A stretch of 64,000 bases of DNA from an uncultured Alphaproteobacteria bacterium. Lineage in GTDB: Bacteria; Pseudomonadota; Alphaproteobacteria; Geminicoccales; Geminicoccaceae. Position 1 is the stretch's first letter; the number at the start of each line of letters is the position of its first letter. Below, piece by piece: positions 1 through 7,580 of this stretch. Location: assembly GCA_937995535.1 (NCBI GenBank), contig CALKJU010000007.1, positions 90,145 to 154,144 of the forward strand. The letters run 5' to 3'. Below the pieces are notes generated by a model, which was given only the letters and a program-made list of their open reading frames with translations, did no database searches and had not been told where the DNA came from. A program made the position numbers and the translations under genes.

Positions 1-315
1 CATCAGCGCCGGGTCGAACGGCACCACGAACAGTTCCTCGACGCCCAGATCGCGCAGCAGCTCGGCCTTGCGGTGGAACAGTGTCAGGCGCGGCACCCGC
101 TCGCCCGGGCGGACCACCTCCCGCGGATGGGGCTCGAAGGTGACCACGCCGAGCCGCGTGCCGAGCCGCCGCGCGGCTTGCGCGGCGCTGTCGATCACCT
201 CGCGGTGGCCACGATGCACGCCATCGAAGTTGCCGATGGCGACAGAAGCTCCGCGGGCATCGGCCGGAAGGACGACGGCGCGGCGATGGACACGCATGGC
301 CAGGGCTTGTTCCAT
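1..315 (-). CDS. ribF: Bifunctional riboflavin kinase/FAD synthetase, N-terminal part
   Basis: Only the first 105 codons lie in the window; the gene runs off the left edge. The start is the ATG at 315, giving a protein that begins MEQALAMRVHRRAVVLP. The FAD-synthetase nucleotidyltransferase signature GNFDGVHRGH is present near residue 30, followed by VVTFEPHPREVVRPGE and LTLFHRKAELL, which are typical of the RibF N-terminal domain. The enzyme phosphorylates riboflavin to FMN and adenylylates FMN to FAD in the cytoplasm. It is 60 kb from the rib operon at 60.7-62.9 kb, so flavin activation is not in that operon. The C-terminal kinase domain cannot be assessed. Confidence 0.93.
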   Translation of the reverse strand, partial: MEQALAMRVHRRAVVLPADARGASVAIGNFDGVHRGHREVIDSAAQAARRLGTRLGVVTFEPHPREVVRPGERVPRLTLFHRKAELLRDLGVEELFVVPFDPALM

Positions 316-378
316 GCGGGATCGCCGACTGTAAAGGTGGATCGGACGGTGTCGCCCCTGGTCCAGCCGGAGCGTCGC

Positions 379-810
379 TCAGCCGGTCGGGCGGCGCTGG
401 ACGAGGATCACCGCCTCGCCGGTGAGCACGGGGTTGGCGTTGACCAGACAGGTCGTCTCCATCGTCACCCGGCGCTTCTCGACGTTGACCTCCTTGATCT
501 CGACCTGGGCGCGGACGGTGTCGCCGGCGCGCACCGGGGCCATGAAGCGGAGCGTCTGGCTGATGTAGACACAGCCCGGGCCGGGCAGCTTCGTACCGAT
601 CACGGTGGAGATCAGGCTGGCGGTCAGCATGCCATGGGCGATGCGCCCACGGAACTGCGTGCCGCCCGCGAACTCCTCGTTCAGGTGCACCGGGTTGGTG
701 TCGCCGGAGACCCCGGCGAACATGAGAATGTCGGCCTCCGTGATCGTCTTGCCGAACACGGCCGACATGCCCGGCCGAAGATCCTCGAGGTAGTAGCCGT
801 GCTCGGACAT
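379..810 (-). CDS. MaoC family dehydratase ((R)-specific enoyl-CoA hydratase-like)
   Basis: This 143-residue hot-dog-fold protein starts MSEHGYYLEDLRPGM. The hydratase motif is SGDTNPVHLNEEFA (Asp37, Asn39, His42), followed by FRGRIAHGM (His59), the usual active-site arrangement of single-domain MaoC/PhaJ hydratases. Family members hydrate trans-2-enoyl-CoA to (R)-3-hydroxyacyl-CoA for polyhydroxyalkanoate or fatty-acid metabolism. It lies 63 bp downstream of ribF on the same strand, with a different frame and function. The exact substrate cannot be told from the sequence. Confidence 0.9.
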   Translation of the reverse strand: MSEHGYYLEDLRPGMSAVFGKTITEADILMFAGVSGDTNPVHLNEEFAGGTQFRGRIAHGMLTASLISTVIGTKLPGPGCVYISQTLRFMAPVRAGDTVRAQVEIKEVNVEKRRVTMETTCLVNANPVLTGEAVILVQRRPTG

Positions 811-970
811 CAACCCATCCCCAGGCGGCCGGCGGCGCGGCCAAGCGCGCTTGTGCGCCGCACCATGCCCATCCGCTCGACCGCCATCAAGCCCCAGGAC
901 CTGCCAAGACTCGGTTAACGCCGGCAGCAGCACGGCTTGACCCGAGCGGGGCGCGGCATAGACAGGGGTC

Positions 971-1552
971 ATGGACGTGGTCGAGATGATCGTGGCGCGG
1001 CCCACAGTGCCGCAGGTCAAGATGACCGGGCCGGGTCCGGACGAGGCGCAGATCCAACGGCTGCTCGCCGCCGGGGCAGCCGCGCCGGACCATGGCTTGC
1101 TGCGGCCGTGGCGCTTTCTCGTCGTGCGGGGTGAGGCGCGCCGGGTGCTCGGCGAGCTGTTCGCCCGCGCCGCGCGGGCGGCCGATCCGCAGGCCTCGGC
1201 GGCGGACATCGAGAAGCAGCGGACCGGCCCGCTGCGCGCCCCACTGCTGATCGTCGTCGTCGCGCGCATCCAGCGCCGGCAGGGCAAGTTCCCGGAGATC
1301 GAGCAGATCTGCTCGGCGGCGGCGGCGGCGCAGAACATCCTTCTCGCGGCCCATGCGATGGGCTTCGCGGGGAAGTGGTCGACGGGCAAGAACGCATACG
1401 ATCCGATCATCAAGACCGGCCTCGGTGTGGCTGCGGACGATCATATCATCGGCTTTCTCTACATCGGCAGCTACGCGGCCCCGCAGCAGCCGTCGCCGCG
1501 GCCCGACCTGAGCGAGGTGACGCGGCTGTGGCCCGGCGAGCCGTTCTCCTGA
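971..1552 (+). CDS. Nitroreductase family protein (YdjA-like)
   Basis: A 193-residue FMN-dependent nitroreductase-fold protein. The conserved stretches are LLAAGAAAPDHGLLRPWRF near residue 40, GFAGKWSTGKNAYD near residue 140 and HIIGFLYIGSY near residue 160. Together these match the short YdjA branch rather than NfsA/NfsB. These enzymes use NAD(P)H to reduce nitro or quinone compounds, and the physiological substrate is usually unknown. It is divergent from the MaoC gene. Its last 25 bp overlap the predicted lipoprotein gene that follows. Confidence 0.88.
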   Translation: MDVVEMIVARPTVPQVKMTGPGPDEAQIQRLLAAGAAAPDHGLLRPWRFLVVRGEARRVLGELFARAARAADPQASAADIEKQRTGPLRAPLLIVVVARIQRRQGKFPEIEQICSAAAAAQNILLAAHAMGFAGKWSTGKNAYDPIIKTGLGVAADDHIIGFLYIGSYAAPQQPSPRPDLSEVTRLWPGEPFS

Positions 1553-1782
1553 GCCTCGTCATGCTGCTCGGTTGCGTTCCGCCGCCGACGCCCGAGGAGG
1601 TCACCGCGCAACACGTCGCGAGCTGCCGGGAGGCAGGCCTCGCGCCCGACACGGACGCCCACCGCCTCTGTCTTCTCCTCGAGGCGCAGAACGATCGGCT
1701 GCTCGCGCTGGAGCGACGGCTGCTTCTGCTGGAGAGCTTGGCCCTCGGTCCGCGACCGTCCTTCCGCGGCTGCTGCTATTGA
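1528..1782 (+). CDS. Small predicted lipoprotein
   Basis: An 84-residue protein read from a GTG at 1528, inside the 3' end of the nitroreductase gene. With this start the N-terminus is MARRAVLLSLVMLLGC: a basic n-region, a hydrophobic stretch and a lipobox LLGC with Cys16. That is why I prefer it to the internal ATG at 1561, which would leave only three residues before the Cys. After the Cys comes VPPPTPEEV, then a mostly helical segment with two Cys and an EAQNDRLLALERRLLLLESL heptad-like stretch that could form a coiled coil. No family is recognised. Function is unknown; outer-membrane anchoring is inferred from the lipobox. Confidence 0.55.
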   Translation: MARRAVLLSLVMLLGCVPPPTPEEVTAQHVASCREAGLAPDTDAHRLCLLLEAQNDRLLALERRLLLLESLALGPRPSFRGCCY

Positions 1783-1786
1783 GTGC

Positions 1787-2539
1787 TCACAGGACCGGGA
1801 GCACGCGACGCAGGATCGCCGCCGAGCTCGCCGCCACCTCGTGGACGAAGGTCGCGAAGTCGAACCGTGACTCCCTGCCGGCGAGGTCACTGAGCGCGCG
1901 GATGTTGAGCCAAGGCAAGCCGAACGCCTCGCAGATCTGGCCCAAAGCGCCGCCTTCCATTTCCACCGCGTGACCGCCCAACTTGCGGTGAAGGCGATCG
2001 CGGGTCGCTTCGCAATGGATGTACTGGTCGCCCGACAGAATGGTGCCGAACACGATCCGCGGCGGTACGCCGCCGCCACCGGCGGCGTGCGACAGCGGCG
2101 GCAGCACGAAGTCCGCCAGCCGTTCGCGCAGCCGCTCGATCAGCGCGGCGTCCGCGGCGTAGCCGAGCCGATCGGTCGGATTGAAAAAGGGCACATGCCC
2201 GGCCTGGTAGGTCGCAAGCTGCTCGTGCTCGATGACGCCAGCGTCGTGTTGCACGGTGCGATCCGCGATCACCACGTCGCCGATGGCCAGCGCGGGATCC
2301 AGCCCTCCGGCGACCCCGGAAAAGACGATCAGCCGGCACCCGAACCGGTCGGCCAGGAGCGTCGCGGTGAGCGCCGTGTTGACCTTGCCGATGCCCGCGC
2401 CGACCAGGACGACCGCGTGCCCGTCGAGCGTGCCCCGGTGGAAGCGCAGGCCCGCGATGGTCTCGGTTGAGTCACCATCGAGCGCGTCGCGCAGGTGGAC
2501 CAGCTCCTGGGGAATGGCGGCCAGCAGGCCGATCGTCAT
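1787..2539 (-). CDS. mtnN: 5'-methylthioadenosine/S-adenosylhomocysteine nucleosidase
   Basis: A 250-residue PNP/UDP-phosphorylase superfamily protein. The signatures are [50 protein letters not shown] (the ribose-binding MEGxA block) and [10 protein letters not shown], whose Asp is the expected catalytic acid. The reaction hydrolyses the N-glycosidic bond of MTA or SAH, releasing adenine for recycling. Length is slightly above the usual 230 residues because of an insertion around [11 protein letters not shown]. The gene converges with the lipoprotein gene, with 4 bp between stop codons. A related hopanoid-associated phosphorylase is an alternative, but the MEGxA/RxxSD pair favours MtnN. Confidence 0.85.
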   Translation of the reverse strand: MTIGLLAAIPQELVHLRDALDGDSTETIAGLRFHRGTLDGHAVVLVGAGIGKVNTALTATLLADRFGCRLIVFSGVAGGLDPALAIGDVVIADRTVQHDAGVIEHEQLATYQAGHVPFFNPTDRLGYAADAALIERLRERLADFVLPPLSHAAGGGGVPPRIVFGTILSGDQYIHCEATRDRLHRKLGGHAVEMEGGALGQICEAFGLPWLNIRALSDLAGRESRFDFATFVHEVAASSAAILRRVLPVL

Positions 2540-2612
2540 GGGCGGCTGCTCCGTTGAGGACGATCCGCTCTAGATATCTTGGCATCAGGCCGCACGGGAA
2601 GGATCGAACGCG

Positions 2613-3464
2613 GTGAGCGCACGTCCGACCGGGGTCGACCACGTGATCGTCGGCGTCCGCGATCTGGCGGACGCGACCGAGCGCTGGCGGCGTCTCGGCT
2701 TCACGCCGACGCCGCGTGGCCGGCACGTCGGCTGGGGCACGGCCAATGTCTGCATCATGCTGGAGCGCGACTACATCGAGCTGTTGGGCATCGTCGACCC
2801 GGCACGGTTCACCGCTGACCTCGACCGCTTCCTGGCAGAGCGACAGGGGCTGATGGGCGTGGCGCTCGGCACCGCCGATGCCGCTGCCACCGCGGCCGCC
2901 TGGCAGGCGGCAGGGCTCGGCGACCTCGCCCCACGCGAGCTCGGGCGTGTCCTCGAAACGCCCGCCGGCGAGGTCGCGCTGCGCTTCGCCAACGTGATCC
3001 CCGAGCGCGCTGCCTTGGATGGCCTGCGCCTGTTCGCGTGCCAGCACCTGACGCCGGAACGCCTGCGGCGCCCACAGTGGCTGGTGCATCCGAACGGTGC
3101 CATCGGTCTTGCCGCCTGCACCATCGTTGCGCGGAACCCGGCGCTCCTCGCCGAGCGGCTGGGGCGGGTCTTCGGCAGCGGCGCGCTCACCGCAACCGAC
3201 CGCGTGACCGCCGTGCATACCGGAAGCGCGGTGTTGCTCCTCGCGGGCCCCGACGACGCGCAGCATCTGCACCCAGGCTTCGCCATCGACCGGCCCGGCG
3301 ATGTGCCGTTGCTCCAGGTGCTGGCGGTGCGGGTCCGCGATCCGGACGCGACGGCCGACCTGCTCCACCGCCACGAGGTGCCGTACCGCCGGGACGCCGC
3401 TGGCGCTGTGCTCGTCGCGCCGGAGCACGCCACGGGCGTGGCCCTCGAGCTCGTTGCGGCCTGA
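2613..3464 (+). CDS. VOC/glyoxalase-like domain protein
   Basis: A 283-residue protein with two betaalphabetabetabeta halves. The first begins GVDHVIVGVRDLADATERWRRLGF, the usual glyoxalase-like opening, with H9 a possible metal ligand and ERDYIELLGI supplying the acidic position. The second half (residues 150-283) repeats the layout more loosely. This arrangement fits the Glyoxalase_3 (glyoxalase-like) group rather than glyoxalase I. The substrate is unknown. It is expressed alone and is divergent from mtnN. Confidence 0.8.
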   Translation: MSARPTGVDHVIVGVRDLADATERWRRLGFTPTPRGRHVGWGTANVCIMLERDYIELLGIVDPARFTADLDRFLAERQGLMGVALGTADAAATAAAWQAAGLGDLAPRELGRVLETPAGEVALRFANVIPERAALDGLRLFACQHLTPERLRRPQWLVHPNGAIGLAACTIVARNPALLAERLGRVFGSGALTATDRVTAVHTGSAVLLLAGPDDAQHLHPGFAIDRPGDVPLLQVLAVRVRDPDATADLLHRHEVPYRRDAAGAVLVAPEHATGVALELVAA

Positions 3465-3475
3465 GGTCCGCTCAG
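3461..3475. terminator. Short inverted repeat across convergent stop codons
   Basis: CTGAG-GTCCG-CTCAG: 5 bp perfect arms with a 5 nt loop that contain the TGA of the VOC gene and the TGA of the metallopeptidase gene on the other strand. Three of the five pairs follow automatically from facing TGA codons, so the evidence is weak, and there is no T-run. A minor bidirectional terminator is possible. Confidence 0.25.
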
Positions 3476-3912
3476 CGCTCATCCTCGCGGCGTGCTTCCT
3501 CCTCGATGCGCTCGATGTCGTCGTCGGAGAGGCCGAGATGGTGGCCGATCTCATGGACCAGCACGGCGCGCACCACGTCCTTGAGCGGGACGTTCTCCTC
3601 GCACCACTCGTCGAGGATCGGACGGCGGTAGAGGACAATCATGTCGGGCTCGCCAGTCGGCGGGCCGGCGGCGTCCTTGTGGCCGATCGGGATGCCGCGA
3701 TAGAGCCCGGAGAGCGCGAACGGATCGTCGATCCCGAGCTCCGCCAGGGTCTCGTCGTCGGCGAAGTCCTGCACGCGGATCGGCACGTCGCCAAGATGGT
3801 GGCGCACGAAGTCCGGCAGCTCCGCCAGAACCTCTTCGCCGAGACGGACGATCATCGCGGCATCCGGCGGATGGCCGTACCCGGCGCCTGCACGCGGCGA
3901 GCGGCGCGCCAT
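3472..3912 (-). CDS. Small zincin-like metallopeptidase family protein
   Basis: A 146-residue protein with the zinc site HEIGHHLGLSDDDIERIEEEA near its C-terminus. This is the HExxHHxGxSDxxI pattern of the TTHA0227-like small metallopeptidase family. The region before it (DMIVLYRRPILDEWCEE...VRAVLVHEIGHH) is also characteristic. The first 19 residues are low-complexity; the family core starts around MIVRLGEEVL (Met20), so the true start may be 57 bp further in. Its substrate is not known. It follows the SDR gene on the same strand with a 2 bp gap, suggesting co-transcription. Confidence 0.82.
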   Translation of the reverse strand: MARRSPRAGAGYGHPPDAAMIVRLGEEVLAELPDFVRHHLGDVPIRVQDFADDETLAELGIDDPFALSGLYRGIPIGHKDAAGPPTGEPDMIVLYRRPILDEWCEENVPLKDVVRAVLVHEIGHHLGLSDDDIERIEEEARREDER

Positions 3913-3914
3913 CC

Positions 3915-4676
3915 CTAGCGCGGCGCCATGCGCAGCGCTCCGTCGAGCCGGATCACCTCGCCGTTGAGCATCGGGTTGGCGACGATATGCAGAACGAGCG
4001 CGGCGAACTCCTCGGGCCGGCCGAAGCGCCGCGGGAACGGCACCGTCGCCGCCAGCGAATCTTGCACGGTCTGCGGCATGTTCAGCAGCAGCGGCGTGCC
4101 GAACAGGCCCGGCGCGATCGCGACCACGCGGATCCCGCTCGCCGCGAGCTCGCGCGCGGCCGGCAGCGTCAGGGCGGCGATCCCGCCCTTCGACGCGGCG
4201 TAGGCCGCCTGCCCGATCTGCCCCTCATAGGCGGCGACGGAGGCGGTGTTGACGATCACTCCGCGCTCCCCGTCCTGGTTCGGCTCGAGCGCGGCCATGC
4301 GCGCGGCGGCGAGCCGCAGCAGGTTGAACGTGCCGACCAGGTTGACGCGGATCACCCGCTCGAAGGCGTCCAGCGCCAGGGGCCCGTCGCGGCCGACGAT
4401 GCGCGCCGCCGGCGCGATCCCGGCGCAGTTGACGAGCAGCCGCGGTGCGCCGATCGCCGTCACGATGCGTTCGACCTCGCGCTCGGCCGCCGCCGCGTCG
4501 GCCACGTCGAATGCCGCAGCGACGCCGCCGATGGTGCCCGCCACTGTCTCGGCCGCTTCGCGGACGATGTCCACGACGGCGACCCGAGCGCCGGCGCGGG
4601 CGAGCGCCCGCGCGGTGGCCTCGCCGAGGCCGGAGCCGCCGCCTGTTACGATCGCGGCCTGACCGTCGAGCTGCAT
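3915..4676 (-). CDS. SDR family oxidoreductase (3-hydroxyacyl-CoA dehydrogenase type 2-like)
   Basis: A 253-residue short-chain dehydrogenase. The cofactor motif is TGGGSGLGEATARAL, with VDIV after beta2 favouring NAD(H). Then come NCAGIAP, the catalytic Ser in NTASVAAYEGQIGQ and the YAASKGG active-site Tyr/Lys pair. The Gln-Ile-Gly-Gln-Ala segment and the AIAPGLFGTPLL loop resemble human HSD17B10-type 3-hydroxyacyl-CoA dehydrogenases. That suggests a role in fatty-acid or branched-chain amino-acid breakdown. The ATG at 4676 is chosen because it sits directly before QLDGQAAIVTGG. Confidence 0.88.
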   Translation of the reverse strand: MQLDGQAAIVTGGGSGLGEATARALARAGARVAVVDIVREAAETVAGTIGGVAAAFDVADAAAAEREVERIVTAIGAPRLLVNCAGIAPAARIVGRDGPLALDAFERVIRVNLVGTFNLLRLAAARMAALEPNQDGERGVIVNTASVAAYEGQIGQAAYAASKGGIAALTLPAARELAASGIRVVAIAPGLFGTPLLLNMPQTVQDSLAATVPFPRRFGRPEEFAALVLHIVANPMLNGEVIRLDGALRMAPR

Positions 4677-4869
4677 CGTGCTTCCCTCCGCTCGCCCCGT
4701 GCGGAGGATAGCTTGCGGGAGGCGCCGCACCAGCGTCGAGGTGCCGGCGTCGCGGGTCGGGCGACATCCCGGTGGCCGCCACGCTCCTGCGCACGTCAGG
4801 CAATATCGCGCGAGCCGCTGTCGGTGGAGCGGGTCGTCGCTTAGAGATGTCCTGGCCGCCGGCCGCGAC

Positions 4870-5349
4870 CTAGTTGAGCTTCGCGCCGACCTCGGCGATG
4901 GCCCCGTCGAGCAGCTTGCGGGCACTATCGGCGTCGAGCCGGTCGGCGACGAGCTGGCGCGTCGTGCGGATCGTCAACTCGGCCGCCCGCGCCCGCACCT
5001 CGGCCAGAGCCCGCTGCTCCTCCTGGGCGATCCGGTCCATCGCCTGCTGCGTCCGGCGGCGCACCGTCGCCTCGAACTCCTGCTTCATCCGCGTCTCGAT
5101 GCGTGCCCGTTCGGCGTTGGCGCGCTCGAGAATCTCCGCGGCAAGCTTCTGGCCCTCGTGCAGCTGTCGTTGATACCGCGCGAGCATCGCCTTGGCCTCC
5201 TCGTGGAGGCGCTGGGCGTCGTCGAGCTCGCGGCGGATCCGCTCCGCGCGCGCGTCGAGCGCCCCGGTCACGAAGCGGCTCGCCGGCCGCCACAGCGCCG
5301 CGACCAGGATCACCAACGCTACCAGCAGCACCAGCTCCTCGGCGTGCAT
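4870..5349 (-). CDS. atpF: F0F1 ATP synthase subunit b
   Basis: A 159-residue stator-stalk subunit. One N-terminal membrane helix (LVLLVALVILVAALW, residues 6-20) is followed by a long charged helix rich in Ala/Arg/Glu, ending IAEVGAKLN. It joins F0 to F1 and holds the catalytic hexamer against rotation. It is the last gene of the F0 operon, 1 bp after b'. The F1 genes are not in the window, which is the normal split arrangement of alphaproteobacteria. Confidence 0.93.
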   Translation of the reverse strand: MHAEELVLLVALVILVAALWRPASRFVTGALDARAERIRRELDDAQRLHEEAKAMLARYQRQLHEGQKLAAEILERANAERARIETRMKQEFEATVRRRTQQAMDRIAQEEQRALAEVRARAAELTIRTTRQLVADRLDADSARKLLDGAIAEVGAKLN

Positions 5350-5350
5350 C

Positions 5351-6058
5351 TCAGGCCGCCTCCCCGGTGACGCGGTCGAGTGCGGCGGCGGCGGCGGCGC
5401 GATCGACCTCGATGCCGGCGAGGCGCCGCGCCGCCACGCGCGCGCTCTCGATGGCGACGTCGCGCAACTCGGCCAGCGCCGCGTCACGGGACGCGGCGAT
5501 CCGCGCCTCGGCGTCCTTGAGCTTGGCCGCGAGCTCGGCGTCGAGCGCGGCGATGCGGCGCGCCGTGTCGGCGGCGAGGCGGTCGGCCACCTCCTTCATC
5601 TGCGTCTGGGCACGCGCCTGCGCCTCGGCCACGACCTCGGCATGCTTGCGCTCCGCCGCCTCGGCCTCGGCACGCAGCTCGGCCGCGCGGTCGAGATCAG
5701 CCGCGATGCGGTCCTGGCGCGCCTCGAGGATCTCGGCCACCCGTGGCAATGCCTTGCGGCTGAGGAGCCAGAAGAGCACGCCGAAGGTCACGATCAGCCA
5801 GAAGATCTGGCTGGCGTAGGTGGTCGCGTCGAGCTGCGGCATGCCGGCGCTGCCATGCTCCGCGGCGGCCGCGTGGCCGGTCTCGAGCGCCTCCTCGGCG
5901 CCTGCAACCTCTTCGACGACCCGGTCTGTCGACGCCGGCGCAGCGTCATCGGCGAGCGCGCCTCGCAATGCGGCGGCGGTCCCCGTCAGGAGAAGCAGCG
6001 CGCACGCCGCGGCGAGGCGCCGCAGCGATGCACGGTGAGCGCGGATCCGGCCCGGCAT
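5351..6058 (-). CDS. F0F1 ATP synthase subunit b' with N-terminal signal-like extension
   Basis: A 235-residue second stator subunit. The core is recognisable from MPQLDATTYASQIFWLIVTF (about residues 73-92), the standard b' membrane segment, followed by LLSRKALPRVAEILEARQDR and a long coiled coil. Ahead of this is an extra segment of about 70 residues. It opens MPGRIRAHRASLRRLAAACA with a hydrophobic run LLLLTGTAAAL, then an acidic, Ala-rich linker. b' proteins are usually near 160-200 residues. The extension looks like a cleavable signal peptide plus linker, or the true start is the internal Met73. Both readings keep the stalk intact. Confidence 0.88.
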   Translation of the reverse strand: MPGRIRAHRASLRRLAAACALLLLTGTAAALRGALADDAAPASTDRVVEEVAGAEEALETGHAAAAEHGSAGMPQLDATTYASQIFWLIVTFGVLFWLLSRKALPRVAEILEARQDRIAADLDRAAELRAEAEAAERKHAEVVAEAQARAQTQMKEVADRLAADTARRIAALDAELAAKLKDAEARIAASRDAALAELRDVAIESARVAARRLAGIEVDRAAAAAALDRVTGEAA

Positions 6059-6078
6059 CGCCGCCGTGCCCCGATCGA

Positions 6079-6303
6079 TCAGGTGAACAGGACCAGGAAG
6101 GCGATCAGCAGCGCGAAGAGCGCGACCGCCTCGGTCAGGGCGAAGCCGATGATCGCGAAGGGGAAGACCCGCTGCTGGACCGACGGATTGCGCCCGACGG
6201 TGGCGATCAGCGTCGAGAAGATGTTGCCGATGCCGATGCCGACACCGAACAGCGCGATGGTCGCCAGACCAGCGCCGATCATCCTCGCAGCATCTTGTTC
6301 CAT
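6079..6303 (-). CDS. atpE: F0F1 ATP synthase subunit c
   Basis: The 74-residue proteolipid of the rotor ring, starting [15 protein letters not shown]. Two membrane hairpin helices are linked by the polar loop VGRNPSVQQ (family RNP motif). The proton-carrying carboxylate is the Glu in [16 protein letters not shown], about residue 58. There is no Na+-specific ligand pattern such as ES plus Q, so H+ coupling is expected. It lies between the a and b' genes. Confidence 0.95.
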   Translation of the reverse strand: MEQDAARMIGAGLATIALFGVGIGIGNIFSTLIATVGRNPSVQQRVFPFAIIGFALTEAVALFALLIAFLVLFT

Positions 6304-6359
6304 GATCGTCCTCTCGGGGCGTGTGGTGAGGTGGGCGGGGGCGGTACGCTGCCGACAGC

Positions 6360-7082
6360 TCAGTGCATGTACAGGGCGTCGTGCAGATAGAGACAGGTAA
6401 GTACGGTGAATATGTAAGCCTGCAGAAAGGCCACGAGGAACTCGAAGCCGTAGATCGCGACCGTGATGGCCAGCGGGAACACGCCGAACAGGCCCATCGC
6501 GATGACGAATCCGGCGAACACCTTCATCATGGTGTGGCCGGCCATCATGTTGACGAACAAGCGGATCGACAGGCTCACCGGCCGGATGCAGTAGGACAGG
6601 ATCTCGATCGGCACCATGAGCGGCAGCATCGCCGCAGGCGCCCCATGCGGCACGAAGAACTTCATGAAGCCGACACCGTGAACGTAGAAGCCGATCACCG
6701 TCACCGCGACGATCACGCAGATCGCCATGAAAAAGGTGACGATGATGTGACTGGTGAAAGTGAACGCGCCAGGGATCATGCCCAGCATGTTGCCGGCGAG
6801 GATGAAGAAAAACAGGGTGAAGATCCACGGAAAGAACTTCATCCCGTCTTTGCCGGCGTTTTCCCTTACGGTGCTTGCGATGAACTCGTAGCCCATCTCG
6901 ACGAGCGACTGTAGGCGTCCCGGCACGACCGCCCTGCGGCTCGTGCCCCACACGACGAAGGCGTAGACGGCGCCCGCCGAGATTACCATCCACAGGGCGG
7001 AGTTGGTGAACGACAGATCGGCGTTGCCGACCAGGATCGGCAAGAAGCGTTTGATCTCGAATTGTTCGAGCGGACTTGCCAC
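6360..7082 (-). CDS. atpB: F0F1 ATP synthase subunit a
   Basis: A 240-residue polytopic proton-channel subunit, beginning [16 protein letters not shown]. The essential Arg of the stator half-channel is in [14 protein letters not shown], and [19 protein letters not shown] forms the last helix. It conducts protons to the c-ring Glu. It follows atpI in the operon and precedes atpE by about 56 bp. Confidence 0.95.
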   Translation of the reverse strand: MASPLEQFEIKRFLPILVGNADLSFTNSALWMVISAGAVYAFVVWGTSRRAVVPGRLQSLVEMGYEFIASTVRENAGKDGMKFFPWIFTLFFFILAGNMLGMIPGAFTFTSHIIVTFFMAICVIVAVTVIGFYVHGVGFMKFFVPHGAPAAMLPLMVPIEILSYCIRPVSLSIRLFVNMMAGHTMMKVFAGFVIAMGLFGVFPLAITVAIYGFEFLVAFLQAYIFTVLTCLYLHDALYMH

Positions 7083-7113
7083 GTGCCGACCTACTCGTCG
7101 CCTGTGCCTGTCG

Positions 7114-7440
7114 TCACCCGCCCTCGTCGCGCCCGACCGGTCCGCCGTCGAACCGTCTCAGCCAACGGTACGCGTTCAGCGTTCCCGCCGCCGCGCCGAG
7201 GAGAAAGAACGCAATCAGCAGAAACGGGGCCGTGCCGAGCCAACGGTCGAGAGCGTACCCGATGAGCACACCGCCGACCACGCCGGCAACGAGCTCGATC
7301 CCGACCTGCAGGCCAGCCCCAAACTTCGTCCGCGCCACGTTGCCCGCCGACCGCTCGTTCGAGGAGCTGTCTCGGCTCCTCGCAGCGCGCAGACGCGCAT
7401 CGAATTCCGCGAACGACGGGGGCTTCTCGTCTTGCGCCAT
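7114..7440 (-). CDS. atpI: ATP synthase protein I (AtpI/Zn-ribbon-free family)
   Basis: A 108-residue small membrane protein, starting MAQDEKPPSFAEFDARL. The polar N-terminus is followed by two membrane helices with the AtpI pattern: VGIELVAGVVGGVLIGYALDRWLG, then FLLIAFFLLGAAAGTLNAYRWL. It is thought to help assemble the c-ring. As first gene of the F0 operon it marks where the operon promoter should lie, in the 140 bp between it and smc. Confidence 0.87.
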   Translation of the reverse strand: MAQDEKPPSFAEFDARLRAARSRDSSSNERSAGNVARTKFGAGLQVGIELVAGVVGGVLIGYALDRWLGTAPFLLIAFFLLGAAAGTLNAYRWLRRFDGGPVGRDEGG

Positions 7441-7580
7441 CCGCCCTGCACCTCCGACCGGCAACCGGGCAGGCTCAACCCCACCACAGCCCCTGCCGAA
7501 GGCGCGCGCAACCTAGGTGTGGGCTCGCGCGACTGTCAAGGCGACCGCCAGGCCGTGCGGCGTCTCGCCCCGGCCGGCGC

